Origin: JAKSCF01 sp028279945
Lineage (GTDB): Bacteria > Bacillota > Clostridia > Peptostreptococcales > JAAYPU01
DNA: 64,000 bases
Assembly (NCBI GenBank): GCA_028279945.1
Contig: JANQMT010000105.1
Span: 48,257 to 112,256 of the forward strand
Direction of reading: 5' to 3'
Under the pieces are notes generated by a model. It was not told the DNA's origin. It saw nothing but the letters and a program-made list of their open reading frames with translations, and did no database searches. Position numbers and translations under genes: made by a program. Shown piece by piece: positions 43,845 through 51,861 of the stretch (the first letter of the stretch is position 1; every line of letters begins with the position of its first letter).

Positions 43845-44729
43845 ATGAAAGTTATTGTAACCGGAGCATCGGGACTGCTCGGTTCAGATGTTTCGGATGT
43901 ATTTGATAATGCTGGATACAGCGTAGTGAGGCTAATGGGCAGAAAATCCGTCAATATACAAAATACAAAGGAAATTGTCAAATTTATAGAGAAAGAGAAT
44001 CCTGAACTAATTGTGCACTGTGCAGGGTATCGTGATATTGACGAGATGGAAAAGAACGAGGCGGAAGGTTACACGCTGAATACCTTCGGTACAAAAAATA
44101 TAGCACTTGCTGCATGGCGGTTAGGCTGTAAGCTCATTTATATAAGCAGCGATACAGTCTATGACGGAGAAAAGGAAACAGGCTACCACGAGTATGACAC
44201 ATTAAACCCTGTCAATGTTTATGGCAGAAGCAAGCTAATGGCGGAACATGAAATTAAGGCCTTATGTAATTGTTTTTTTATCATAAGGACGGCACTGTTG
44301 TTTGGGTACAAAGGGCATGGTGAAAATAATCTCATTTTAAATATTATCAATCAATTAAAGGCAGGTAAGGCGGTTTATGCCAGCACCAATCAGATCTGCT
44401 GCCCGTCCTATACGAAGGATCTTGCAGAAGTACTTTTAAAGATTTCACAAACAGAGTATTTTGGCACATATCTGATTGCAAACACAGGGACTGCTTCTCG
44501 TTATGAAGTAAACCGCGCCGTTGCAGAACTTGCAGGCCTGGACAAATCTCTGGTATGCCCTATGGACGAAAATAACACTAGACCGGCAAAAAGGTCACGT
44601 AATACAGTCTTTGAGTCCATTGCGTTTCCCAACACCTTTGGAATCGAAATGGCAGACTGGCATGACGCCCTTCAACGGTGCATGTCTGAAATATTAAAAT
44701 TGGAAAGGACGGCCGGTGATGACCAATAA
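43845..44729 (+). CDS. NAD(P)-dependent reductase, RmlD-like extended SDR
   Basis: This 294-residue protein has the extended SDR build of dTDP-4-dehydrorhamnose reductases: VTGASGLLGSD for cofactor binding, LIVHCAGYRDIDEMEKNE, catalytic YGRSK, and a C-terminal substrate domain. GGAG at 43835-43838 supports ATG 43845 rather than 43833. It is not in a polysaccharide cluster. In this PTS operon it may act on a free sugar derivative, or may be misnamed by its family. It overlaps the next gene by 11 bases. Confidence 0.8.
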   Translation: MKVIVTGASGLLGSDVSDVFDNAGYSVVRLMGRKSVNIQNTKEIVKFIEKENPELIVHCAGYRDIDEMEKNEAEGYTLNTFGTKNIALAAWRLGCKLIYISSDTVYDGEKETGYHEYDTLNPVNVYGRSKLMAEHEIKALCNCFFIIRTALLFGYKGHGENNLILNIINQLKAGKAVYASTNQICCPSYTKDLAEVLLKISQTEYFGTYLIANTGTASRYEVNRAVAELAGLDKSLVCPMDENNTRPAKRSRNTVFESIAFPNTFGIEMADWHDALQRCMSEILKLERTAGDDQ

Positions 44730-45642
44730 GAGAGTTCTAGTGGCTTCAAAGACCTGCCGTACAGTGATGCCGGAAAATGAGATGCGAATACTGTTTTTAG
44801 AACACGGTATGGAACCTGACTTTCGTTTTCTTTGCGACAGTATGGGTGACTTAAGCGAGTTCGATGCTGTAATCATAGGCACGGAATATATTGGAGAAAA
44901 TGAGCTTAGGCTTATGAAAAAAGTACGGGTTATTGAGAAATTCGGTGTGGGCACGGACAATATCGACTTAAGAGCTGCCCAAAAGCGCAATATTGAAATT
45001 CTCAATATGCCGGGTATAAACAGTGAATGTGTAGCCGAAATGGCGCTGAGCCTGATGATGGCCGCTGCACGCTGTATAACCGTATCGGACAGGAGCGTAA
45101 GATCCGGCAGTTGGCCGAGAATTATCGGGTCATCTATGTGTGGGAAAACGCTGGGCATTATTGGCACCGGCGCTATTGGAAGAGCGGTATGCAGCCTTGT
45201 ATCAGGGTTTCATATGGATGTTTTGGGTTTCGACCCTATGGAGAATACCGAGTTTACAAAACTTGGCGGACGCTATGTTTCGTTTCACACACTGCTTGAA
45301 AACTCCGATTTTATTAGCCTTCACGTACCTCTATTAGACGCTACTCGTCATTTGATAGGTAAAAGTGAGCTTTCTATTATAAAAGAAAATGTTGTCATTA
45401 TCAATACGGCAAGAGGCGGATTAATAGATGAAGCTGCACTTTATGAGTTTCTTCTGAAACACGGCAGTGCTCGTGGGGGGCTGGATGTCTTAGAGCATGA
45501 GCCGCCATTAAACAGTCCCCTTTTAAGTCTTTCCAATGTGATTATCACGCCTCATATTGCTGCATACGATGACGGGACACTGAGGAGAATGCTGACTATG
45601 TGTATCAATAATCTTGAAGCGTTCTTTAATAAATTAGGATAA
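44719..45642 (+). CDS. D-isomer 2-hydroxyacid dehydrogenase
   Basis: This 307-residue NAD-dependent dehydrogenase of the D-2-hydroxyacid/SerA family has the dinucleotide motif GIIGTGAIGRAV (about 145), the catalytic Arg in NTARGGLIDE, Glu in DVLEHEPP and His in ITPHIAAY. It lacks the C-terminal ACT domain of SerA. GTG 44716 is a possible start three bases earlier. It probably interconverts a 2-keto acid and a D-2-hydroxy acid made in this pathway. Confidence 0.9.
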   Translation: MTNKRVLVASKTCRTVMPENEMRILFLEHGMEPDFRFLCDSMGDLSEFDAVIIGTEYIGENELRLMKKVRVIEKFGVGTDNIDLRAAQKRNIEILNMPGINSECVAEMALSLMMAAARCITVSDRSVRSGSWPRIIGSSMCGKTLGIIGTGAIGRAVCSLVSGFHMDVLGFDPMENTEFTKLGGRYVSFHTLLENSDFISLHVPLLDATRHLIGKSELSIIKENVVIINTARGGLIDEAALYEFLLKHGSARGGLDVLEHEPPLNSPLLSLSNVIITPHIAAYDDGTLRRMLTMCINNLEAFFNKLG

Positions 45643-45645
45643 GAC

Positions 45646-45708
45646 ATGAAGAAAAAGAAGTTAAAAGCAATGATATGGCGTAGAAACTTGCTGCGACAAT
45701 ACATTTAA
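45646..45708 (+). CDS. Possible 20-residue basic peptide
   Basis: A short frame (MKKKKLKAMIWRRNLLRQYI) starts 4 bases after the dehydrogenase stop, with AGGA at good distance. Nine of its residues are Lys or Arg. It may be a small protein or chance; no family is recognised. Confidence 0.25.
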   Translation: MKKKKLKAMIWRRNLLRQYI

Positions 45709-45771
45709 AGATGGTAAAGATTACTTATGTAATCATCAAATATACCAATACATAATATGGAGGGAAACATA

Positions 45772-46671
45772 ATGAAAGCAAAAGAATTTATTGGAATTAT
45801 TCCACCGGCACTATCATCATTTGATAAAAATGGTGAGCTATACGAAAAGGGAATTCGTGAGAACATCCGCTTTTTACTGCCATATGTAAACGGTCTTTAC
45901 CCTATTGGAACATATGGCTGCGGTCCATGCATGGGAATTGACGAACGCAAGCAAGCGTTGGAAATCATTTTGGATGAAGTAAATGGGAAGGTTCCGGTTG
46001 TTGCACATGTAGGAACTGCCGATACAAAAACCACGTGTGAGCTTGCAAGGCATGCTAAAAGTGCCGGTGCATCAGGTGTTGGAGCGATATCACCCTACTA
46101 CTCTCCCAACCTATCTGAAGAAGCGTTGTATGCGCATTTTTCCAAGCTTTTGGATGCAGTTAATGAAGAAGAATTTCCGGTATTTGTGTACAACAATCAT
46201 CATCTCTCACAGAATACCATCACGCCTAAGCTTTTATATAAGCTGGCTGAAAATGGATTACGCGGCTGCAAGGACAGTTCATTTGATATCGTAAATTATT
46301 ATGCATTCCATGAGGCAATTAAAGAGTTTAAAGATTTTAACCTGATTGTTGGAACCGAGGCTATTTTTGTTGCTGCATTTGATGCAGGTGCAACCGGCTG
46401 CGTGTGCGGTATGGCAAACGCTTTCCCAGAGATTATGAAAGACTTGTACGATGCATATATCAAAGAAGAAAAGGAGAAAGCAATGGAGCTTCAGTACAGG
46501 GTTCTTGAAATGCGCAAGGTCATAAAGTCCGGACCCACGGTTCCTATTTTACATGCAATCCTTGCTATGCGAGGCATTGACTCAGGAGTTCCGAGAAGTC
46601 CATACATTGATGTCAGCGACGAGTTGAAAGCCAATGTTGCACAGAGCCTTAAAAAGATGAACCTGTTATAA
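45772..46671 (+). CDS. DapA/NanA family aldolase
   Basis: This 299-residue TIM-barrel enzyme belongs to the class I aldolase family of dihydrodipicolinate synthase, N-acetylneuraminate lyase and KDG aldolase. The Schiff-base Lys167 (LRGCKDSS) and Tyr140 (VFVYNNH) are present. The usual G-T-T-G-E loop reads GTYGCG, so the carboxylate-binding site differs from DapA. ATG 45772 follows GGAGGG; ATG 45757 lies inside that signal. In a PTS sugar operon it most likely cleaves or forms a 2-keto-3-deoxy acid, giving pyruvate. Confidence 0.88.
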   Translation: MKAKEFIGIIPPALSSFDKNGELYEKGIRENIRFLLPYVNGLYPIGTYGCGPCMGIDERKQALEIILDEVNGKVPVVAHVGTADTKTTCELARHAKSAGASGVGAISPYYSPNLSEEALYAHFSKLLDAVNEEEFPVFVYNNHHLSQNTITPKLLYKLAENGLRGCKDSSFDIVNYYAFHEAIKEFKDFNLIVGTEAIFVAAFDAGATGCVCGMANAFPEIMKDLYDAYIKEEKEKAMELQYRVLEMRKVIKSGPTVPILHAILAMRGIDSGVPRSPYIDVSDELKANVAQSLKKMNLL

Positions 46672-46682
46672 ACAAACATAGA

Positions 46683-46710
46683 GCGGTAGCGGATGTAATA
46701 ACGCTGCCGC
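46683..46710 (+). other. GC-rich hairpin between the aldolase and HPr genes
   Basis: GCGGTAGCG (46683-46691) pairs with CGCTGCCGC (46702-46710) with one G-U. No T-run follows, so it is more likely an mRNA-stabilising or processing element than a terminator. Confidence 0.45.
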
Positions 46711-46763
46711 AATTACAATTAGTAATCAATCGCCTTGATTGACAGTAAAAAGAGGTAAGTTTT

Positions 46764-47024
46764 ATGGTAAAGCAAGATGTACTTATTACAAATCCCACAG
46801 GTATCCATGCAAGGCCTGCTACCATGCTTGTGGATCTTTCAAAAAAGTTTGAATCAAATATTGTTATTGAATTTGAAGGAATAAAGATCAACCCTAAGAG
46901 CATTCTCAGCGTACTTTCAGGGGAATTGAAGTCAGGAAAAAAGATATCCGTTGATGCAAGCGGCCCAGATGCCAACGAGGCTGTAAATGCAATTTGTAAT
47001 TTCATTCGAACATTGAAGGAATAA
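46764..47024 (+). CDS. HPr family phosphocarrier protein
   Basis: This 86-residue protein is an HPr, the general phosphocarrier of the PTS. His15 in TGIHARPAT is the site phosphorylated by enzyme I, and Ser46 in NPKSILSVL matches the HPr-kinase site. It closes the PTS operon behind AAGAGG. Because HPr is normally encoded with enzyme I, this is probably a second, dedicated copy that feeds the EIIA domain of the regulator. Confidence 0.92.
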   Translation: MVKQDVLITNPTGIHARPATMLVDLSKKFESNIVIEFEGIKINPKSILSVLSGELKSGKKISVDASGPDANEAVNAICNFIRTLKE

Positions 47025-47131
47025 AAAGTGTAATATTGAATTATTTATAAAAAGAGCATTGTAGAACAAGCGTAATCCTGTTATGACATATTATTATTGA
47101 ACTATAAAAATTATTTGGAGGTGTGCTAAAT

Positions 47132-48046
47132 ATGCATGCATGGGAAGCAATTCAAAAAACAGTAGATTATATTGAGGATAATTTGTCAGAAAAGATTACG
47201 ACAGAAGAACTTGCAGCAATTGCTGCACTTTCTCCTTTTTATTTCCAAAGGCTCTTCACTCGATTAGTAAATAAACCGGTAGGCGAGTATGTCAAATTGA
47301 GACGACTGGCTAGATCCTGTGAAGCATTAAAGAACAAGAACAAACGAATATTAGATGTTGCACTGGATTTTGGCTTTAACAGTCATGAAAGTTATACGAA
47401 AGCCTTTAAGATGGCATTTGATATCACACCTGATGAATACCGCAAAAATCCTATTCGTCTCAATCAAATTGTAAAACCAGAATTATTACTAAACTATACA
47501 ATGATTGATGAAGATGTTCCGTTAATTACTGATAACATTGTTATAGAAATCACACGTAAGACACTGGATTTTCCTGAGAAATATGTAGGTATTACCGGTC
47601 AGGTAGCCATTTCCTCACAATTACCATTAGGCGAAACAACCGGTGTTGATACGCCAGGCGCACTTTGGGATACCTTTCATGAGAATAAACCAAACATCTT
47701 AGGCTTAATTCCTGACGGCATAGAGCTTGGAGCATCTATGATGGATGAATCCGGTGGTGAAACCTTCACTTATTTTGCAGGTGGCACAGCTGATGATGAT
47801 GCTTGTGCAGATGAAAAACTTACTATATGGGAATTACCTGCAGCTGAATATGTGGTGTGCTGCTTTGAGGCAGAAAGCTTTTCGGAGCTTACCACTTCAG
47901 CATTGAATAAAGCAATGAAATACCTCTTTGGAACATGGCTCCAAGTACACGACTTAGTCACACAGCCTTTTTCTGCTGAAAAGTATTATAAAACAACACC
48001 TGATGCAACGTATATGGAGATTTGGGTTATGCCTGTTCCTAAGTAA
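47132..48046 (+). CDS. AraC-family regulator with GyrI-like effector domain
   Basis: This 304-residue regulator has its AraC double HTH at the N-terminus (about 8-105: LAAIAALSPFYFQRLFTRLV, ILDVALDFGFNSHESYTKAF) and a GyrI/Rob-type effector-binding domain at the C-terminus (about 125-304). Such regulators often sense hydrophobic compounds or drugs. GGAGG at 47117-47121 fits ATG 47132; the GTG at 47123 is too close. It stands alone between the PTS operon and a strong terminator. The target is unknown. Confidence 0.88.
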   Translation: MHAWEAIQKTVDYIEDNLSEKITTEELAAIAALSPFYFQRLFTRLVNKPVGEYVKLRRLARSCEALKNKNKRILDVALDFGFNSHESYTKAFKMAFDITPDEYRKNPIRLNQIVKPELLLNYTMIDEDVPLITDNIVIEITRKTLDFPEKYVGITGQVAISSQLPLGETTGVDTPGALWDTFHENKPNILGLIPDGIELGASMMDESGGETFTYFAGGTADDDACADEKLTIWELPAAEYVVCCFEAESFSELTTSALNKAMKYLFGTWLQVHDLVTQPFSAEKYYKTTPDATYMEIWVMPVPK

Positions 48047-48096
48047 AAATATAAGATTAAAGAATACGCAGTTTGGTCTGCCTACCTATTGCCCTT

Positions 48097-48129
48097 AGCT
48101 TTCAATCATTCATTGATTGAAAGCTTTTT
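48097..48129 (+). terminator. Terminator after the AraC-GyrI gene
   Basis: AGCTTTCAATCA (48097-48108) and TGATTGAAAGCT (48114-48125) are perfect 12-bp arms around TTCAT, followed by four more T residues. Confidence 0.92.
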
Positions 48130-48131
48130 AT

Positions 48132-48293
48132 ATTATTCCAAATGTCTGTATGGCAGCCGCATGGGGGGACGCTGTTACAAATTTAATTCAGTCATTCTGG
48201 GCATTGCCTTTGTTAGCCATTGCAAAATTAAAAATTAGAGATATTATGGGGCTGTCAACCAGATTTAATAGCTCGCATCATGTCATTGGATGA
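48132..48293 (+). pseudogene. Remnant of a short-chain fatty acid (AtoE-type) permease
   Basis: The frame of ATG 48150 reads MAAAWGDAVTNLIQSFWALP, then LLAIAKLKIRDIMG, then loses similarity before TGA at 48291. This matches the C-terminal signature of AtoE-type short-chain fatty acid transporters (G-D-A-W-T-N-x-I-Q-P-F-W-A-L-P, then A-R-D-I-M-G). The usual length is about 440 residues; only about 50 codons remain, cut at both ends. It has no ribosome binding site and begins right after a terminator, so it is a decayed fragment. Confidence 0.65.
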
Positions 48294-48327
48294 TTGAGTT
48301 AACTTTAACTTTTTAAAACAGATTGAC

Positions 48328-48356
48328 TTGATTTAAACGGTTGATGCGTATATAAT
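48328..48356 (+). promoter_or_regulatory. Promoter of the tandem-MerR gene
   Basis: TTGATT (48328-48333), a 17-bp spacer and TATAAT (48351-48356) form a strong promoter. An overlapping TTGACT (48323-48328) would give a 22-bp spacer. Confidence 0.65.
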
Positions 48357-48360
48357 GAAA

Positions 48361-48384
48361 CCCTCCACTATAACACCAGACTTT
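48361..48384 (+). repeat. First copy of a 24-bp repeat flanking merR
   Basis: This copy lies in the merR leader. Its last 19 bases, CACTATAACACCAGACTTT, recur exactly at 49185-49203; over 24 bases there is one mismatch. CACC (48374-48377 region) can pair with the GGTG that follows (48390-48393), a weak hairpin. Confidence 0.7.
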
Positions 48385-48424
48385 TAGCCGGTGATATGAT
48401 TTAAGCGTTGGAGGTGAGTATAAA

Positions 48425-49192
48425 ATGAAGACCTATACCACATCAGAAATTGCACGGATAATTGGTATACATCCGAATACGGTAAGACTTTATGAGAAAT
48501 ATGTGCTGATACCAAAACCAAAGCGACAGGAAAATGGCTACCGCGTGTTTACGGATTTTCATGTGGCGCAATTTAGACTTGCAAGAGCAGCCCTAAAAGT
48601 ACCGGTTTTACAAAACGGTTTGCGGAAAAAAGCCATTGATATTATTAAAACTTCAGCCACCGGAGATTTTGATCAAGCCATTGGCCTTACTGAGAGTTAT
48701 CTGCAACAAATCGGTAAAGAACAGATGAATGCTGAAGAAGCTATCACAATTGTAAGGCAAATATTATGCGGCGATATGGCTAAAGAAAAAATGGACCAAC
48801 GATTCCTTACCCGGAAGGAAACGGCTGATTATCTGCAAGTTACAATAGATACCTTAAGAAATTGGGAATTAAATGGTCTGCTGACGGTTAAACGAAAGCA
48901 AAATGGTTATCGTATTTATACAGGAGAAGATATCAAACGGTTGAAGGTTATACGAACACTCCGTTGTGCCAACTATTCCCTTGCGTCTATTTTGCGAATG
49001 TTGAGGGCATTATCCGGTAATCCTCAAGTAAATATAAGAAAGGTGATAGACACACCTCAAGAAAGTGAAGACATTGTATCTGTTTGTGATGAATTGTTGA
49101 CATCATTAAAAGCTGCTGAGAACAATGCACAAAATGTGTTAGCGCACCTTCTAAAGATGAAAAAGAAATATAAAAACGACCCTACACTATAA
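48425..49192 (+). CDS. Transcription regulator with two MerR DNA-binding domains
   Basis: This 255-residue protein has two MerR-type winged-helix domains: KTYTTSEIARIIGIHPNTVR at 2-70 and RFLTRKETADYLQVTIDTLR at about 124-195. Ordinary MerR proteins have one such domain and a C-terminal effector region. The tandem form might bind two half-sites as a monomer. AAATGAAG follows GGAGGTGAG. An ABC-2 type exporter follows, so drug-responsive control of it is likely. Its stop codon lies inside the second copy of the 24-bp repeat. Confidence 0.85.
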   Translation: MKTYTTSEIARIIGIHPNTVRLYEKYVLIPKPKRQENGYRVFTDFHVAQFRLARAALKVPVLQNGLRKKAIDIIKTSATGDFDQAIGLTESYLQQIGKEQMNAEEAITIVRQILCGDMAKEKMDQRFLTRKETADYLQVTIDTLRNWELNGLLTVKRKQNGYRIYTGEDIKRLKVIRTLRCANYSLASILRMLRALSGNPQVNIRKVIDTPQESEDIVSVCDELLTSLKAAENNAQNVLAHLLKMKKKYKNDPTL

Positions 49193-49203
49193 CACCAGAC
49201 TTT
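49180..49203 (+). repeat. Second copy of the 24-bp repeat, part of a terminator
   Basis: This copy spans the end of merR. Together with the bases after it, it forms the stem of the terminator at 49190-49216. One base differs from the first copy at 48361-48384. Confidence 0.7.
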
Positions 49204-49223
49204 GCTCTGGTGTTATTATTTTT
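49190..49223 (+). terminator. Terminator or attenuator between merR and the ABC genes
   Basis: ATAACACCAGA (from 49190) pairs with TCTGGTGTTAT around CTTTGC, followed by TATTTTTTT. It would stop most transcripts between the regulator and the exporter, so expression of the exporter may depend on read-through or on control at this site. Confidence 0.85.
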
Positions 49224-49310
49224 TTGCAAGAGGGGGAGGAAACGCTATGCAGCACAGCATTGAAATAAAACGTACAAAATGCTGGATAAAAAATAAGGAG
49301 GAAAAAAAGT

Positions 49311-50045
49311 ATGGAAGTAACAATAAAAGTAGAAAAGCTGACCAAAGCCTATGCCGGCATCAAGGCAATCGAGAATGTAGATATTTCCGTCAGCCGTGGA
49401 GAGGTGTTCGGTTTGCTGGGAGCCAATGGAGCCGGTAAAAGCACTACAATTGAATGTATTTTAGGCACCAAAGAGCAAGATAGCGGAACGGTATCCATTT
49501 TGGGAATGAATCCTAAAAAAGATCGTAAAAGATTGTTTGAGCGTGTTGGGGTTCAATTCCAAGAAGCCAATTATCAAGACAAAATTACGGTATCGGAGCT
49601 TTGTGAGGTCACACAGTCTTTTTATAAAACTGCTTTGGGCTACCAGGAGTTGTTAAAGCAATTTGGACTTTCCGACAAATTTAAAAGTCAAGTGAGTGAA
49701 CTTTCAGGAGGACAAAAGCAGCGCTTATTTATCGTCCTTGCTTTAATTCCCGATCCAGAAGTGGTATTTTTAGACGAATTGACCACAGGATTGGATGCAA
49801 GAGCTAGGCGGGATGTATGGAAATGCCTTTCTGATTTAAAAGCAAAAGGGTTGACCATTTTATTAACCTCTCACTATATGGACGAGGTGGAAGCACTGTG
49901 TGATAAAATCAATATTCTTAAAAAAGGGAACAGTATTTTTTATGGAACCGTGCAGGAGGCCATTGCATCCAGTCCTTATAAAAAGCTTGAGGATGCATAT
50001 CTATGGTATACAGATGAGGAGGAAAAAGAGAATGAAAGCTTTTAG
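49311..50045 (+). CDS. ABC-2 type exporter ATPase
   Basis: This 244-residue ATPase drives an ABC-2 type exporter of the drug or bacteriocin class. Walker A GANGAGKST, Q-loop FQEANYQD, signature LSGGQKQR, Walker B VVFLDELTTGLD and the H-loop LLTSHYMDE are present. The ATG follows AATAAGGAGGA. It overlaps the permease gene by 14 bases. The tandem-MerR regulator upstream suggests induction by a toxic compound. Confidence 0.92.
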   Translation: MEVTIKVEKLTKAYAGIKAIENVDISVSRGEVFGLLGANGAGKSTTIECILGTKEQDSGTVSILGMNPKKDRKRLFERVGVQFQEANYQDKITVSELCEVTQSFYKTALGYQELLKQFGLSDKFKSQVSELSGGQKQRLFIVLALIPDPEVVFLDELTTGLDARARRDVWKCLSDLKAKGLTILLTSHYMDEVEALCDKINILKKGNSIFYGTVQEAIASSPYKKLEDAYLWYTDEEEKENESF

Positions 50046-50775
50046 TACAATGTTCAAAACGGAATTTAAGTTATCCCTTCGTGACATGAACATGGTTATT
50101 TTTGCAATTTGTATGCCCATTGTGGTGATGATTATTCTCGGCATCGTTTACGGAAATAAACCTGCTTTTGACGGTGCCGGATATACCTTTGTACAACAAT
50201 CTTTTGGAGCAGTGGCGACTATCGCCATATGTGCCAGTGGTGTAATGGGCCTTCCATTGCTCATATCTGATTACCGACACAAGAAAATCTTAAAGCGATT
50301 TAAAGTAACACCCACTAGTCCTGCTGTAATTTTAGCAGTACAAGTTACAATCTACGCGCTTTATTCAATTGCTTCACTTGTTTTGGTTTATGCTGTAGCT
50401 AAGCTCTTCCTAGGGTATCAGATGAACGGGTCATGGCTTCAATTTATAGGCGCATACTTTTTAATCATGTTATCAATGTTCAGCATTGGAATCATGGTGG
50501 GAGGCGTTGCACGGGATATTAAAACAGCAAGCGTTTTAGCAAGCATATTGTATTTTCCAATGCTTGTTTTTTCCGGTACGACCTTGCCTTATGAGGTTAT
50601 GCCTGAGAAGCTTCAAAGATTTGCTGATATCTTACCGCTGACCCATGGCATCAAACTGCTGAAAGCCACGTCCCTTGGCCAGCCAATTGACAGTGTTTTC
50701 ATTCCTACTATTGTGATAGTCGCCCTTGCGGTGATATGTACAGGTGTCTCTATTCGCTTTTTTAGATGGGAATAA
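50032..50775 (+). CDS. ABC-2 type exporter permease
   Basis: This 247-residue membrane protein has six helices and the ABC-2 type layout: a short N-terminal cytoplasmic part, TM1 at about 20-40, and the conserved FPMLVFSGTTLPYEVMPEKL region before TM6. It works with the preceding ATPase. The start at 50032 lies behind GAGGAGGAAAAAGAG inside the ATPase gene. The substrate is not readable; multidrug or antimicrobial peptide export is usual for the family. Confidence 0.9.
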   Translation: MKAFSTMFKTEFKLSLRDMNMVIFAICMPIVVMIILGIVYGNKPAFDGAGYTFVQQSFGAVATIAICASGVMGLPLLISDYRHKKILKRFKVTPTSPAVILAVQVTIYALYSIASLVLVYAVAKLFLGYQMNGSWLQFIGAYFLIMLSMFSIGIMVGGVARDIKTASVLASILYFPMLVFSGTTLPYEVMPEKLQRFADILPLTHGIKLLKATSLGQPIDSVFIPTIVIVALAVICTGVSIRFFRWE

Positions 50776-50858
50776 GTTGGTTTTAAATATTTCATTGTGA
50801 TATGAAGAACTAGCCGACAAAATACAAAGTACCGGTTGTCGGGTATAAATGAAAAAAA

Positions 50859-50899
50859 AGGAGGTGTACAACACATTCTCATATGATGTGTACCCTCCT
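50859..50899 (-). terminator. Terminator of the response regulator gene
   Basis: AGGAGG (50859-50864) pairs with CCTCCT (50894-50899), and ACACAT (50871-50876) with ATGTGT (50886-50891), with a bulge. On the - strand the stem is followed by an eight-T run (A-run 50852-50859). It may also end the convergent ABC transcript. Confidence 0.8.
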
Positions 50900-50904
50900 A
50901 TAAT

Positions 50905-51597
50905 TTATATCACAAATTTATAACCAATACCCCATACTGTTTGAATGAACTCAGGGTTTTTAGGATTGTCCTCTATTTTTGTTCTTAAATGTCGTATATA
51001 TACCATGATTGAGTTGTCATCAATAATAGAATCCCCCCATATATTTTGGTAAAGCTGTTCCTTTGAAAAGACTTGATTTGGATTTTCCATAAAAAATTTC
51101 AGCAGCATGGTTTCTTTAGCGGAAAGCATGATTTCGTCATTGTTTTTATATAGTTTATACGTGTTCAAGTTTAAGGTAAAAGGACCGGCCTTAAGCCTTA
51201 TTGATTTTTCTTTCATTTCAATCAGCTCTTTATTTCTCCGAATATGAGCTTTAACATGTGCACATAAAACTGCAGGACTAAAAGGTTTTGTGATATAATC
51301 ATCTGCACCTATTCCGAAACCTAAGATTTTATCGTGATCTTCAACTCGGCCGCTAAGTATAAGTATAGGAATGTTTATGCCTTTATTTCGAATGATTCTA
51401 ATAATCTCCAAACCGTCCATATCATCCATCATAATATCTAAAATGATTAAATCAAATGAATTATTATTGATTAATTCTAAAGCTTCTTTACCGTATCTTG
51501 CACTATAGGTAATAAAATTTTCTCTGAGCAGGCTTTTAATGATAACTTTTCTGACTTGCTCTTCATCATCAACAACCAATATCTTTTCTTTACTCAT
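50905..51597 (-). CDS. OmpR-family response regulator
   Basis: This 230-residue regulator has a receiver domain (about 5-118) with the phospho-acceptor Asp54 in LIILDIMMDD, acidic DD at 10-11 and Lys104 in ITKPFSP, then a winged-helix DNA-binding domain (about 135-228, ending GIGYKFVI). No kinase gene is adjacent in its transcript; the nearest is the hybrid kinase at 54965-57226 on the other strand. It is divergent from citX. Tandem 10-11 bp repeats lie in the space between and again before the kinase gene, so it probably activates the citrate lyase genes. Confidence 0.92.
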   Translation of the reverse strand: MSKEKILVVDDEEQVRKVIIKSLLRENFITYSARYGKEALELINNNSFDLIILDIMMDDMDGLEIIRIIRNKGINIPILILSGRVEDHDKILGFGIGADDYITKPFSPAVLCAHVKAHIRRNKELIEMKEKSIRLKAGPFTLNLNTYKLYKNNDEIMLSAKETMLLKFFMENPNQVFSKEQLYQNIWGDSIIDDNSIMVYIRHLRTKIEDNPKNPEFIQTVWGIGYKFVI

Positions 51598-51676
51598 TTT
51601 GATACCTCTCTTCTAATGAAAAACAACTTAATGCTTTTCTTCTCAGAATAAGTATACAATAGATTACATTTGTTAT

Positions 51677-51753
51677 TTCTTAAAAAATTTTAAGAACTTT
51701 ATTAATATCCAATAAGATTTATAAAGAGTATTTTAAGATTCACTGACTATAAT
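51677..51753 (+). promoter_or_regulatory. citX promoter with tandem response-regulator repeats
   Basis: TATAAT (51748-51753) has no -35; the bases at -35 belong to TTTTAAGATT (51731-51740), 7 bp before the -10. Upstream, at 10-11 bp steps, are weaker copies (51720, 51709, 51698) and TTTTAAGAAC at 51688. A palindrome TTCTTAAAAAATTTTAAGAA spans 51677-51696. This is the expected build of an activator-dependent promoter of the OmpR/PhoB family. Confidence 0.65.
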
Positions 51754-51861
51754 ACTTAATTATACAATATTTAGGTAATTTTGAACAGATAGGTTCATAA
51801 TTTAGCTTAACCATTTATTCGGAATTTACTATAAAATACAAATCCGGGAGATTCAATTTAT

